DNA of 64,000 nt, taken from assembly GCF_029892565.1 (NCBI RefSeq), contig NZ_JARXVH010000027.1, positions 32,700 to 96,699 of the forward strand. Reading direction: 5' to 3'. The DNA comes from Streptomyces pseudovenezuelae. GTDB taxonomy: Bacteria; Actinomycetota; Actinomycetes; Streptomycetales; Streptomycetaceae. Both the position numbers and the translations under genes were made by a program. The notes beneath the pieces are model-generated. The model was not told where the DNA came from and ran no database searches. It saw nothing but the letters and a program-made list of their open reading frames with translations. Each line of letters starts with the position of its first letter. Position 1 is the stretch's first letter. This document shows, piece after piece, positions 51,525-60,217 of the stretch.

Positions 51525-53021
51525 GTGAGCTTCGGCCCACCTCCTTCGATCTACACCCAGTCCACACTCGCGGCCGACCGGGCCCGCAGGCGTCGCTGTT
51601 TCCGTCTGCTGGGCGTCGTGACAGCCGCCATCGTCGCCGTCGGAGGCCTCGGCGGCCGGCTCCTGATGTCCGGCGACGACGGACCCGGCGACCAGAAGAC
51701 GGTCGCCGTCGTGCAGGCCCCGGACGACGTCAGGGAAACGGTCGAGAAGCGCCCCGTGTCGCCCGAGGGACAGAACGTGCTGGAGTTCGGCGAGGAGGGA
51801 CTCGCCAAGCGCCCCGACACCGATCCCCGCTACGCACCCGGCACTTGGGCCACCGGCAAGACTCTCGCCAAGGGCATCGCCACCCGCGTCGACGGCTACC
51901 GCATCGGCGACGAGAGCGGCGACCGGGCCTGGACCCTCGACCTGGGCGGCCACCTCTGCGCCGTCACCGACCACGTCACCGCCGACGGCCGTACCGCGGT
52001 CGTGGTCCAGCCCCCGCAGCCCGAGGGCGCCAAGTCCGAGGGCGTGTGCGACCAGGTCGTCTTCCTCGACCTCGACACCGGCAAGAAGCTCTGGCGGTCG
52101 ACGATGCCCTCGGCCCGCGCCGCGTTCGTGACGAACACGAACATCACCCTGGCCAAGGGCGTCGTCGCGGTCGGCTGGGGGCACGGCTCGGTGGCGTACG
52201 ACATGAAGAGCGGCAAGCAGCTCTGGAACGGCACCACCACCTCCGAGTGCGAGGACAAGGGCTTCGCCGGCGGGAGCGGACTGCTCGCGCTGGAGGCCTG
52301 CGGCGAGCTGCCCGACACGCGGTACCAGGTGCAGCGGCTCGACCCGCGCACCGGCAAGCCGCAGTGGACGTACCGACTCGCGAGCGGTGTGCAGGACGTC
52401 TACCTGCCCTCGTCCGACCCGCCCGTCCTCGCCGTGGCGGCCGGCGACAGCCTGGTCACCGACCTGATCACGCTCGACGACGACGGCAAGCACCTGGCCA
52501 CCATCTCGCTGGGCGGCTACGACGCCAAGTGCGACGACCGCTACTTCGGCAGCTCGTACTTCGGCACCCTTGAGAACTGCGACGGCGTGGTCGTGGGCCC
52601 CACCCAGGCGTACGTCACCAGCAAGGAGACCACCGACATCGACCAGCCCGCGGACTGGATCGTGGCGTTCGACCTCAAGACCGGCCACAGCGAGGGGAAG
52701 TTCGACGGACGCCCGTCCCAGCAGGTCTTTCCGCTCCGGATGAACGGCGACGACCTGCTGATCTTCCGCCAGAGCGTCAGCGGCTTCCAACCGGCGGCCG
52801 TGGTGAGCTGGAACCCCCGTACGGACCGGGAGAGCCCGCTGCTGCTGTTCAACCTGCCGGAGGACGACGACTCCGAACTCGGTGACCCGGAGCAGTCGGA
52901 CATGGTCTACGAACAGGGCCGCGTCTTCTTCGCGAAGCGGGAACTGTCCCGCGACGACAAGTACCCGAAGGACCCGGTCCTGGTGACCGTCGGCTACGGC
53001 ACCGCGGGACTGAAGCACTGA
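51525..53021 (+). CDS. Membrane-anchored PQQ-like beta-propeller protein
   Basis: A 498-residue protein. A short basic N-terminus (RARRRRCFRLLG) leads into one transmembrane helix (~29-50), a linker of ~60 residues and an extracytoplasmic propeller with PQQ-like blades: LDTGKKLWRSTMP, MKSGKQLWNGTTT, DPRTGKPQWTYRL, DLKTGHSEGKF. No catalytic residues are recognisable; such proteins are mostly binding scaffolds. The GTG start has AAGGAC upstream, and longer upstream reading gives an unlikely Pro-rich leader. In S. coelicolor this neighbourhood belongs to the type VII secretion locus, so a cell-envelope role is plausible. Confidence 0.8.
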   Translation: MSFGPPPSIYTQSTLAADRARRRRCFRLLGVVTAAIVAVGGLGGRLLMSGDDGPGDQKTVAVVQAPDDVRETVEKRPVSPEGQNVLEFGEEGLAKRPDTDPRYAPGTWATGKTLAKGIATRVDGYRIGDESGDRAWTLDLGGHLCAVTDHVTADGRTAVVVQPPQPEGAKSEGVCDQVVFLDLDTGKKLWRSTMPSARAAFVTNTNITLAKGVVAVGWGHGSVAYDMKSGKQLWNGTTTSECEDKGFAGGSGLLALEACGELPDTRYQVQRLDPRTGKPQWTYRLASGVQDVYLPSSDPPVLAVAAGDSLVTDLITLDDDGKHLATISLGGYDAKCDDRYFGSSYFGTLENCDGVVVGPTQAYVTSKETTDIDQPADWIVAFDLKTGHSEGKFDGRPSQQVFPLRMNGDDLLIFRQSVSGFQPAAVVSWNPRTDRESPLLLFNLPEDDDSELGDPEQSDMVYEQGRVFFAKRELSRDDKYPKDPVLVTVGYGTAGLKH

Positions 53022-53038
53022 GGATCATGAACAGGCAC

Positions 53039-53080
53039 ATGGAAAAGGGGCGGCACGCGTACGTGCCGCCCCTTTTCCAT
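53039..53080. terminator. Bidirectional terminator, 19-bp perfect stem
   Basis: ATGGAAAAGGGGCGGCACG pairs perfectly with CGTGCCGCCCCTTTTCCAT over a 4-base loop (CGTA). The arm ends give U-rich runs on both strands. It separates the convergent beta-propeller and DUF397 genes. Confidence 0.9.
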
Positions 53081-53106
53081 GTCGCGATCGCCTACGCGTG
53101 CGTGGC

Positions 53107-53400
53107 TCACTCCGCGGGCAGGCCCCCGTTGCGCGTCGTCGGCTCCAGGTCGAACTCGCCGTCCCGCGCGCCGAGCACGAAGGCCCGCCACTCCGCCTCC
53201 GTGTACCGCAGCACGGTGTCCGGGTCCAGCGAGGACCGCATGGCCACCGCCCCCTCGGGAAGGTCGGCGATCTCGACCCGCTCCTCGTCCTGCTCGGTAC
53301 CGGGCGCGCTGCGCCACTCGACGCCGGAGATGTCGAGCGCGTACAGCTCGTCCCGCTCCCGCTCCTTGCGTGCCTTGATCTGCTCTTCCGTCTCCGCCAT
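53107..53400 (-). CDS. DUF397 domain protein
   Basis: A 97-residue protein. An N-terminal charged helix (ETEEQIKARKERERDELYAL) precedes the DUF397 core: GVEWRSAPGTEQDEERVEIADLPEGAVAMRSSLDPDTVLRYTEAEWRAFVLGARDGEFD. DUF397 proteins usually lie beside a helix-turn-helix regulator gene in Streptomyces; none is adjacent here. ATG 53400 was chosen because reading further upstream enters the rpsO promoter region. Confidence 0.82.
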   Translation of the reverse strand: MAETEEQIKARKERERDELYALDISGVEWRSAPGTEQDEERVEIADLPEGAVAMRSSLDPDTVLRYTEAEWRAFVLGARDGEFDLEPTTRNGGLPAE

Positions 53401-53562
53401 GCCGCAGCGACCCCTTCCCGACGTGATCCGTGTGTCAACCTTAGTGATCCCGTCCGGCCGCTCTCGGCGGTTCGCGGACCTGGACATGGGTGCCCACTTG
53501 CTGCTGGTACCCTGAGTGACGGCCGTTTGTGTACGGCTTTCCGCCTTAAGAGTCACCGAAGC

Positions 53563-53586
53563 TCCCCCGAGACTTAGACCGGGGGC
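53563..53586 (+). promoter_or_regulatory. Hairpin in rpsO leader
   Basis: CCCCCG (53564-53569) pairs with CGGGGG (53580-53585) around AGACTTAGAC, 33 bases before the rpsO start. S15 autoregulates through its mRNA leader in several phyla; this hairpin and the GGCCGT/ACGGCT pair near 53520-53537 could form such a structure. This is a suggestion only. Confidence 0.3.
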
Positions 53587-53618
53587 ACTCGAAGGCACAC
53601 AGACCATGAGGAGTACGC

Positions 53619-53906
53619 GTGTCGCTCGACGCCGCCACGAAGAAGCAGATCATCGGTGAGTTCGGCCAGAAGGAGGGCGACACCGGCTCCCCCGAGGTCC
53701 AGGTCGCCATGCTCTCGCGCCGCATCTCGGACCTGACCGAGCACCTCAAGACCCACAAGCACGACCACCACTCCCGTCGTGGTCTGCTGATCCTGGTCGG
53801 TCAGCGCCGCCGGCTGCTGCAGTACCTGGCCAAGAAGGACATCCAGCGCTTCCGTGCGCTGGTCGACCGCCTGGGCATCCGCCGCGGTGCGGCGGGCGCC
53901 AAGTAG
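53619..53906 (+). CDS. rpsO: 30S ribosomal protein S15
   Basis: A 95-residue ribosomal protein. GEFGQKEGDTGSPEVQVAMLSRRISDLTEHLKTHKHDHHSRRGLLILVGQRRRLLQYL carries the family signature for 16S rRNA binding. GTG start behind GAGGAG. It is followed by a structured 322-base spacer and pnp, the widely conserved rpsO-pnp pair. Confidence 0.97.
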   Translation: MSLDAATKKQIIGEFGQKEGDTGSPEVQVAMLSRRISDLTEHLKTHKHDHHSRRGLLILVGQRRRLLQYLAKKDIQRFRALVDRLGIRRGAAGAK

Positions 53907-53914
53907 TACGCCGT

Positions 53915-53955
53915 GAAGGGAGCGGTTCCCGAAACGATCGGGGGCCGCTCCCTTC
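53915..53955 (+). terminator. Stem-loop after rpsO (terminator/attenuator)
   Basis: An 18-bp stem, two of its pairs G-U (5' arm GAAGGGAGCGGTTCCCGA, 3' arm TCGGGGGCCGCTCCCTTC, loop AACGA), eight bases after the rpsO stop. In other bacteria a comparable hairpin partly ends rpsO transcription and lets some read through into pnp. Confidence 0.75.
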
Positions 53956-54060
53956 GCCGTACGTGCGGAAACGTGCGGAGTGTCACACCCGCTTTGTAGT
54001 GTGGTAGCACAACGCTGTACGGCACGACGCAATACGCACGACACAGCACGACAACGAAGA

Positions 54061-54163
54061 GGAGAAGCGCGCCTCGCAGCCGCCGGTCCTCGGTAGTGGC
54101 CCCCGGGCATGACGCCCCGGGTGCTTCGATCGAAGACCGGCCCGCACCAGACAGCGCTTCTCC
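54061..54163 (+). promoter_or_regulatory. Long structured leader of pnp, likely RNase III target
   Basis: A nested fold: GGAGAAGCGC (54061-54070) with GCGCTTCTCC (54154-54163); inside it GCCGGTC (54082-54088) with GACCGGC (54135-54141); and at the tip CCCGGG (54102-54107) with CCCGGG (54116-54121). It lies 66 bases before the pnp start. In S. coelicolor the rpsO-pnp readthrough RNA is known to be cut by RNase III (AbsB) in this spacer, and pnp is autoregulated; this structure is the obvious candidate. The upstream 100 bases likely include the pnp promoter. Confidence 0.6.
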
Positions 54164-54228
54164 GCCACCGTCCCCCCGCCACACGGGCGGGGAGGGACGA
54201 AAGACGACAAGTAACGGAGAAAACGCTA

Positions 54229-56448
54229 GTGGAGAACGAGACCCACTACGCCGAGGCCGTCATTGACAACGGTACTTTCGGCACCCGCACCATCCGCTTC
54301 GAGACGGGCCGCCTGGCCAAGCAGGCCGCCGGCTCCGCCGTGGCGTACCTGGACGACGACACCATGGTGCTGTCGGCCACCACCGCCTCCAAGAACCCCA
54401 AGGACCAGCTCGACTTCTTCCCCCTCACGGTGGACGTCGAGGAGCGGATGTACGCCGCCGGCAAGATCCCCGGCAGCTTCTTCCGCCGTGAGGGCCGTCC
54501 CTCCGAGGACGCCATCCTCACCTGCCGCCTGATCGACCGCCCGCTGCGCCCGTCCTTCAAGAAGGGCCTGCGCAACGAGATCCAGGTCGTCGCCACGATC
54601 ATGGCGCTCAACCCCGACCACCTGTACGACGTCGTCGCGATCAACGCGGCCTCCGCGTCCACCCAGCTGGCCGGTCTGCCCTTCTCCGGCCCGATCGGCG
54701 GCGTCCGCGTCGCGCTGATCAACGGCCAGTGGGTCGCGTTCCCGACGCACACCGAGCTCGAGGACGCCGTCTTCGACATGGTCGTCGCCGGTCGCGTCCT
54801 GGAGGACGGCGACGTCGCGATCATGATGGTCGAGGCCGAGGCCACCGACAAGACCATCCAGCTGATCGCTGGCGGCGCCGAGGCGCCCACCGAGGAGGTC
54901 GTCGCCTCCGGTCTGGACGCCGCGAAGCCCTTCATCAAGGTGCTCTGCAAGGCCCAGGCCGACCTCGCCGCCAAGGCCGCCAAGCCCACCGGCGAGTTCC
55001 CGGTCTTCCTCGACTACCAGGACGACGTCCTGGAGGCGCTCACCGCCGCCGTCAAGGACGAGCTCTCCCAGGCGCTCACCATCGCGGGCAAGCAGGACCG
55101 CGAGGCCGAGCTGGACCGCGTCAAGGGTCTCGCCGCCGAGAAGCTGCTCCCGCAGTTCGAGGGCCGCGAGAAGGAGATCTCCGCCGCGTACCGCTCGCTG
55201 ACCAAGTCCCTGGTCCGTGAGCGCGTCATCAAGGACAAGGTCCGCATCGACGGCCGCGGCGTCACGGACATCCGTACGCTCGCCGCCGAGGTCGAGGCCA
55301 TCCCGCGCGTGCACGGCTCGGCGCTGTTCGAGCGTGGCGAGACCCAGATCCTGGGCGTCACCACCCTGAACATGCTCCGTATGGAGCAGCAGCTGGACAC
55401 CCTCTCCCCGGTGACCCGCAAGCGCTACATGCACAACTACAACTTCCCGCCGTACTCCGTCGGCGAGACCGGCCGCGTCGGTTCCCCCAAGCGCCGCGAG
55501 ATCGGCCACGGAGCGCTCGCCGAGCGTGCCCTGGTCCCGGTCCTGCCGACGCGCGAGGAATTCCCCTACGCGATCCGTCAGGTCTCCGAGGCCCTCGGCT
55601 CCAACGGTTCGACGTCCATGGGCTCGGTCTGCGCCTCGACCATGTCGCTGCTGAACGCCGGTGTGCCCCTCAAGGCCCCCGTCGCCGGTATCGCCATGGG
55701 CCTGATCTCCCAGGAGATCAAGGGCGAGACGCACTACGTCGCCCTCACCGACATCCTCGGTGCGGAGGACGCCTTCGGTGACATGGACTTCAAGGTCGCC
55801 GGCACCAAGGAGTTCGTGACCGCCCTCCAGCTCGACACCAAGCTGGACGGCATCCCGGCCTCCGTCCTGGCCGCGGCCCTCAAGCAGGCCCGTGACGCCC
55901 GCCTCCACATCCTCGACGTGATGATGGAAGCGATCGACACGCCGGACGAGATGTCCCCCAACGCCCCGCGGATCATCACCGTCAAGATCCCCGTGGACAA
56001 GATCGGCGAGGTCATCGGCCCGAAGGGCAAGATGATCAACCAGATCCAGGAGGACACCGGCGCCGAGATCACGATCGAGGACGACGGCACCATCTACATC
56101 GGTGCCCAGGTCGGCTCGCAGGCCGAGGCCGCCCGCGCCACGATCAACGGCATCGCCAACCCGACCATGCCGGAGGTCGGCGAGCGCTACCTGGGTACGG
56201 TCGTCAAGACCACCACCTTCGGTGCGTTCGTGTCGCTGCTCCCGGGCAAGGACGGTCTGCTGCACATCTCGCAGATCCGCAAGCTCGCCGGCGGCAAGCG
56301 CGTGGAGAACGTCGAGGACGTGCTCGGTGTGGGCGCCAAGGTCCAGGTCGAGATCGCCGAGATCGACTCCCGCGGCAAGCTCTCCCTCATCCCCGTGATC
56401 GAGGGCGAAGGCGACGACGACGAGAAGAAGGACGACACCGACCAGTGA
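54229..56448 (+). CDS. pnp: Polyribonucleotide nucleotidyltransferase
   Basis: A 739-residue PNPase (3'-5' phosphorolytic exoribonuclease and polymerase; known as guanosine pentaphosphate synthetase I in Streptomyces literature). Order: first RNase PH domain (~10-150; FFRREGRPSEDAILTCRLIDRPLRP), helical linker, second RNase PH domain (~330-560; SNGSTSMGSVCASTMSLLNAGVPL), KH domain (VIGPKGKMINQIQEDTGAEI) and S1 domain (GERYLGTVVKTTTFGAFVSLLPGKDGLLHIS). GTG 54229 follows GGAG and gives the family N-terminus; an earlier in-frame ATG at 54109 lies inside the leader hairpin. It overlaps the M16 gene by four bases (GTGA). Confidence 0.96.
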   Translation: MENETHYAEAVIDNGTFGTRTIRFETGRLAKQAAGSAVAYLDDDTMVLSATTASKNPKDQLDFFPLTVDVEERMYAAGKIPGSFFRREGRPSEDAILTCRLIDRPLRPSFKKGLRNEIQVVATIMALNPDHLYDVVAINAASASTQLAGLPFSGPIGGVRVALINGQWVAFPTHTELEDAVFDMVVAGRVLEDGDVAIMMVEAEATDKTIQLIAGGAEAPTEEVVASGLDAAKPFIKVLCKAQADLAAKAAKPTGEFPVFLDYQDDVLEALTAAVKDELSQALTIAGKQDREAELDRVKGLAAEKLLPQFEGREKEISAAYRSLTKSLVRERVIKDKVRIDGRGVTDIRTLAAEVEAIPRVHGSALFERGETQILGVTTLNMLRMEQQLDTLSPVTRKRYMHNYNFPPYSVGETGRVGSPKRREIGHGALAERALVPVLPTREEFPYAIRQVSEALGSNGSTSMGSVCASTMSLLNAGVPLKAPVAGIAMGLISQEIKGETHYVALTDILGAEDAFGDMDFKVAGTKEFVTALQLDTKLDGIPASVLAAALKQARDARLHILDVMMEAIDTPDEMSPNAPRIITVKIPVDKIGEVIGPKGKMINQIQEDTGAEITIEDDGTIYIGAQVGSQAEAARATINGIANPTMPEVGERYLGTVVKTTTFGAFVSLLPGKDGLLHISQIRKLAGGKRVENVEDVLGVGAKVQVEIAEIDSRGKLSLIPVIEGEGDDDEKKDDTDQ

Positions 56449-57824
56449 CGTCGAGCGGCTCCACGGCGACGGCCCGCACCTCTTCGGAGGCGCGGGCCGT
56501 CGCCCGTACCCAAACCCTCGTCCAGGGCACCAACGGCATCGGCACGGTCCGCAAGACCACCCTCCCGGGCGGCCTGCGCGTGGTCACCGAGACCCTGCCC
56601 TCGGTGCGTTCCGCCACCTTCGGCATCTGGGCGCACGTCGGCTCCCGTGACGAGACGCCGTCCCTGAACGGCGCCACGCACTACCTGGAGCACCTCCTCT
56701 TCAAGGGCACCTCCAAGCGCAGCGCGCTGGACATCTCCTCCGCCATCGACGCGGTCGGCGGCGAGATGAACGCGTTCACGGCGAAGGAGTACACGTGCTA
56801 CTACGCGCGCGTGCTCGACACCGACCTCCCCCTCGCCATCGACGTCGTCTGCGACATGCTCACGGGCTCGCTGATCCTCGAGGACGACGTCAACGTCGAG
56901 CGCGGCGCGATCCTCGAAGAGATCGCGATGACCGAGGACGACCCGGGCGACTGCGTGCACGACCTGTTCGCGCACACGATGTTCGGCGACAACCCCCTCG
57001 GCCGCCCGGTCCTCGGCACGGTCGACACGGTCAACGCCCTCACCGCCGACCGCATCCGCCGCTTCTACAAGAAGCACTACGACCCCACCCACCTGGTCGT
57101 CGCGGCCGCCGGCAACATCGACCACAACAAGGTCGTACGCCAGGTCCGCGCGGCCTTCGAGAAGGCGGGCGCCCTCAAGAGCGCCGACGCCACGCCCATC
57201 GCCCCGCGCGACGGCCGCCGCACCCTGCGCACCGCGGGCCGCGTCGAGCTGATCGGCCGCAAGACCGAACAGGCGCACGTCGTCCTGGGCATGCCCGGCC
57301 TGGCCCGCACGGACGACCGCCGCTGGGCGCTCGGGGTCCTCAACACGGCCCTCGGCGGCGGCATGTCGTCCCGCCTCTTCCAGGAGGTCCGGGAGAAGCG
57401 CGGCCTGGCCTACAGCGTGTACTCGTACACGTCCGGCTTCGCCGACTGCGGCCTCTTCGGCGTCTACGCCGGCTGCCGGCCCTCGCAGGTCCACGACGTA
57501 CTGAAGATCTGCCGCGACGAGCTCGACCAGGTCGCCGAGCACGGCCTGTCCGACGACGAGATCGACCGCGCCATCGGCCAGCTCCGGGGTTCCACGGTCC
57601 TGGGTCTCGAGGACACGGGCGCGCTGATGAACCGTATCGGCAAGAGCGAGCTGTGCTGGGGCGACCAGATGTCCGTCGACGACATGCTGGCCCGGATAGC
57701 GGCGGTCACCCCGGACGACGTCCGCGCGGTCGCCCACGACATCCTGGGACAGCGGCCCTCGCTGTCGGTCATCGGGCCGCTGAAGGACAAACAGGCGTCC
57801 CGTCTGCAGGAAGCCGTCGCCTGA
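56445..57824 (+). CDS. M16 family zinc peptidase
   Basis: A 459-residue pitrilysin/mitochondrial-processing-peptidase-like protease. The inverted zinc motif HYLEH lies at residues 79-83 with a distant Glu downstream (ERGAILEEIAMTEDDP). Two homologous halves are present (peptidase domain ~35-190, C-terminal domain ~195-450, with GGGMSSRLFQEVREKRGLAYSVYSY). A ~30-residue Ser/Thr/Ala leader is not a signal peptide. Coupled to pnp and 26 bases from dapB, the order is conserved in many Gram-positive bacteria. The cellular substrate is unknown. Confidence 0.93.
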   Translation: MTSSGSTATARTSSEARAVARTQTLVQGTNGIGTVRKTTLPGGLRVVTETLPSVRSATFGIWAHVGSRDETPSLNGATHYLEHLLFKGTSKRSALDISSAIDAVGGEMNAFTAKEYTCYYARVLDTDLPLAIDVVCDMLTGSLILEDDVNVERGAILEEIAMTEDDPGDCVHDLFAHTMFGDNPLGRPVLGTVDTVNALTADRIRRFYKKHYDPTHLVVAAAGNIDHNKVVRQVRAAFEKAGALKSADATPIAPRDGRRTLRTAGRVELIGRKTEQAHVVLGMPGLARTDDRRWALGVLNTALGGGMSSRLFQEVREKRGLAYSVYSYTSGFADCGLFGVYAGCRPSQVHDVLKICRDELDQVAEHGLSDDEIDRAIGQLRGSTVLGLEDTGALMNRIGKSELCWGDQMSVDDMLARIAAVTPDDVRAVAHDILGQRPSLSVIGPLKDKQASRLQEAVA

Positions 57825-57850
57825 CACCCCTCCGGTAAGGAAGCAAGAAC

Positions 57851-58603
57851 ATGAGCAAGCTGCGCGTGGCCGTCCTCGGTGCCAAGGGCCGGATCGGTGC
57901 GGAGGCGGTACGGGCCGTCGAGGCCGCCGAGGACATGGAGCTGGTCGCCGCCCTCAGCCGCGGCGACAAGCTGGAGACGCTGGCGGACACCGGCGCCCAG
58001 GTCGCGGTCGAACTGACCACCCCCGCCTCGGTGATGGGCAACCTCGACTTCTGCGTGCGGCACGGCATCCACGCGGTCGTCGGCACCACCGGCTGGACCG
58101 ACGACCGCCTCGCGCACCTCAAGGACCTGCTCGCCCAGTCCCCGGAGACCGGCGTGCTGATCGCGCCGAACTTCTCCATCGGCGCCGTCCTCACCATGAA
58201 GTTCGCGCAGATCGCGGCGCCCTACTTCGAGTCCGTCGAGGTCGTCGAACTGCACCACCCGAACAAGGTCGACGCCCCCAGCGGCACCGCAACCCGCATC
58301 GCCCAGCTCATCGCCGAGGCCCGCGCCAAGGCCGGCTCCGCCCCCGCGCCGGACGCCACGGTCACGGCCCTGGACGGCGCGCGCGGCGCCAGCGTGGACG
58401 GTGTCCCGGTGCACGCGATCCGCCTGCGCGGCCTGCTGGCCCACCAGGAGGTCCTGCTCGGCGGCGAGGGCGAGACGCTGACGATCCGCCACGACTCCCT
58501 GCACCACAGCAGCTTCATGCCGGGCATCCTGCTCGGCGCGCGCCGCGTGGTGACCACGCCGGGCCTCACCTTCGGCCTGGAACACTTCCTGGACCTGGGC
58601 TGA
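57851..58603 (+). CDS. dapB: 4-hydroxy-tetrahydrodipicolinate reductase
   Basis: A 250-residue NAD(P)H-dependent reductase of the diaminopimelate/lysine pathway. The Rossmann motif VAVLGAKGRIGAEAVRAVE begins at residue ~6; the catalytic region is VELHHPNKVDAPSGTATRIA (~135-155), with the usual His-His and Lys, and HQEVLLGGEGETLTIRHDS follows. ATG behind AAGGAAG. It follows the M16 gene, while dapA of the same pathway lies 2.5 kb further, separated by thyX. Confidence 0.96.
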   Translation: MSKLRVAVLGAKGRIGAEAVRAVEAAEDMELVAALSRGDKLETLADTGAQVAVELTTPASVMGNLDFCVRHGIHAVVGTTGWTDDRLAHLKDLLAQSPETGVLIAPNFSIGAVLTMKFAQIAAPYFESVEVVELHHPNKVDAPSGTATRIAQLIAEARAKAGSAPAPDATVTALDGARGASVDGVPVHAIRLRGLLAHQEVLLGGEGETLTIRHDSLHHSSFMPGILLGARRVVTTPGLTFGLEHFLDLG

Positions 58604-58611
58604 CAACTGCC

Positions 58612-59064
58612 ATGCGAGCCAAGCTCACCTATGCCGTCACGGCCGCCGTCCTGGTCTTCTACTTCGTCCTGGTCGGCAGCCGCGGCGTCATGCTGATCCA
58701 GTCCGGCACGCTCCTCACCGTCACCTTCGGCGTGGCGGTGCTGATCCTGCCGGTGATCGGCCTGTGGTTCCTGTGGAAGAACACCCAGTTCGTCCGCAGG
58801 GCCAACGCGCTGGCCGCCGAACTCGACGCCGAGGGCGGCCTGCCCGTCGACGAACTGACGCGCACGCCCGGCGGACGTATCGACCGCGACTCGGCCGACG
58901 AGGTCTTCGCCAAGCGCAAGGCCGAGACCGAGGACGCCCCCGACGACTGGCGCAGCTGGTTCCGGCTCGCCGTCGCCTACCACGACGCCCGCGACACCCC
59001 GCGCGCCCGCAAGGCGATGCAGCGCGCGATCGCCCTGCACGACGGCAGGACGATCGAGGTCTGA
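58612..59064 (+). CDS. Hypothetical two-helix membrane protein
   Basis: A 150-residue protein with two transmembrane segments (~5-25 and ~36-56) and a charged cytoplasmic C-terminal domain (WKNTQFVRRANALAAELDAEGG...DDWRSWFRLAVAYHDARDTPRARKAMQRAIALHDG) that resembles one TPR-like unit. It begins eight bases after dapB and is probably cotranscribed. No family with known function is recognised. Confidence 0.75.
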   Translation: MRAKLTYAVTAAVLVFYFVLVGSRGVMLIQSGTLLTVTFGVAVLILPVIGLWFLWKNTQFVRRANALAAELDAEGGLPVDELTRTPGGRIDRDSADEVFAKRKAETEDAPDDWRSWFRLAVAYHDARDTPRARKAMQRAIALHDGRTIEV

Positions 59065-59102
59065 CCGCGTCTGTGAAGGATGCCCGCGCGGAGATACGCC
59101 GA

Positions 59103-59137
59103 AGGGGCCGCCCCGCACTCGCTGCGGACCGGCCCCT
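59103..59137. terminator. Hairpin between convergent membrane-protein genes
   Basis: AGGGGCCG (59103-59110) pairs with CGGCCCCT (59130-59137) across a 19-base loop that has its own small CGCA/TGCG pairing. It lies between the convergent genes ending at 59064 and 59162. Confidence 0.55.
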
Positions 59138-59161
59138 CCGACCTGCGTACAGGCGTCTGTG

Positions 59162-59716
59162 TCAGCCCCGCCGGTTCTCCGCCGCCCAGGCCTCGATGGT
59201 GTCCGCCGCACGGTCGAACGACCCCGTGCGCGCCAGGAAGTCGGCGTTGTGCGTGGTCAGCAGCACCGGCGTGTCCTGCGGGCTGCGGTCCTTGCGTACG
59301 AGGACCAGTGCCTGTCCCTGCACGGTCCGGGGCAACCCGAGCCAGCGCACCGGCTGTTGCACCGTCCGCACGGCGACGATCCGGTCCCAGGGCGTGGTCC
59401 GCGTACCGAAGAAGCCCACCCGGCGCAGTCCGTGCGCGCTCACCCACACGCCCACGCGCAGCAGGCGCAGCGAACAGAGGATGACGGCGAGCGCGATGGC
59501 GAGGATCACACCGGCTTCTGACGGCGACGTGGTGAGCGCCAGGATGACCGCCGAGAACAGCACGAACGAGGCGAGTAGCAGCCAGAGGGCCGCCATACCG
59601 ACGCGCCAGGGACCGGGACGGTAGGGCCGCCGCCAGCGGTCGCGGTCGTCGAACGGCAGCGCGATGTCGTCCGCCGTCTCGAAGGTTCGGTCGGCCGTCA
59701 GGAAGGGCAGGGGCAC
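59162..59716 (-). CDS. PH-domain-like membrane protein
   Basis: A 184-residue protein. A soluble N-terminus (~40 residues) leads to two transmembrane helices (~44-62 and ~66-84), then a bacterial PH-like domain: GVWVSAHGLRRVGFFGTRTTPWDRIVAVRTVQQPVRWLGLPRTVQGQALVLVRKD. Such proteins are common and uncharacterised in Streptomyces. GTG start; no strong ribosome binding site. Confidence 0.75.
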   Translation of the reverse strand: MPLPFLTADRTFETADDIALPFDDRDRWRRPYRPGPWRVGMAALWLLLASFVLFSAVILALTTSPSEAGVILAIALAVILCSLRLLRVGVWVSAHGLRRVGFFGTRTTPWDRIVAVRTVQQPVRWLGLPRTVQGQALVLVRKDRSPQDTPVLLTTHNADFLARTGSFDRAADTIEAWAAENRRG

Positions 59717-59806
59717 GGCTGGTCCTCACTCAATCCATGCACGGGCTGTGCCCGGTGAGGTTATCCGGCTGTGTCCGCGCTCACCACCTGTGGGGTCCGG
59801 ATGGAG

Positions 59807-60043
59807 TCAGCGCCCCTGGGAAGCCTGTGACTGCTGGGCCGGCGTGGTCGTCGGGGTGGACAGCGCAGGCATGCCGAGGATCAGCGAACCCGCTATCCCG
59901 GCGACGATGGTGAGCCCCAGCAGCCAATGCCCGGCTGTCTGGCCGAAGGACGCCCGCTGCCGGGGCGGGGGAGCGACATTGCTGCGGAACCTGTCGGCTT
60001 CGGCGAGGAAGGCGAACGGGACGGGTTCGCGCCGACTGAACAT
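59807..60043 (-). CDS. Small single-pass membrane protein
   Basis: A 78-residue protein starting MFSRREPVPFAFLAEADRFRSNVAPPPRQRASFG, one transmembrane helix (~39-59, HWLLGLTIVAGIAGSLILGMPAL), then a Thr/Pro/Gln tail outside. ATG 60043 has AAGGGAGAAG upstream. Function unknown. The small gap to the PH-domain gene (90 bases) and common strand suggest a joint unit. Confidence 0.65.
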   Translation of the reverse strand: MFSRREPVPFAFLAEADRFRSNVAPPPRQRASFGQTAGHWLLGLTIVAGIAGSLILGMPALSTPTTTPAQQSQASQGR

Positions 60044-60217
60044 CGGGGTACTTCTCCCTTCGGGGATCGAACGGGTGTCTCTCATCACCACAGACGAGTG
60101 AACGCCCCAAATGGTGCCCCGTTTCACGAGATTTCCCTCCGGCAAGGCACCTCCCGCCCGGTCACAGGGGCCCCGTATTGTTGGCGCGAACCACAGATGT
60201 GACGGGAAGGACCCTCC

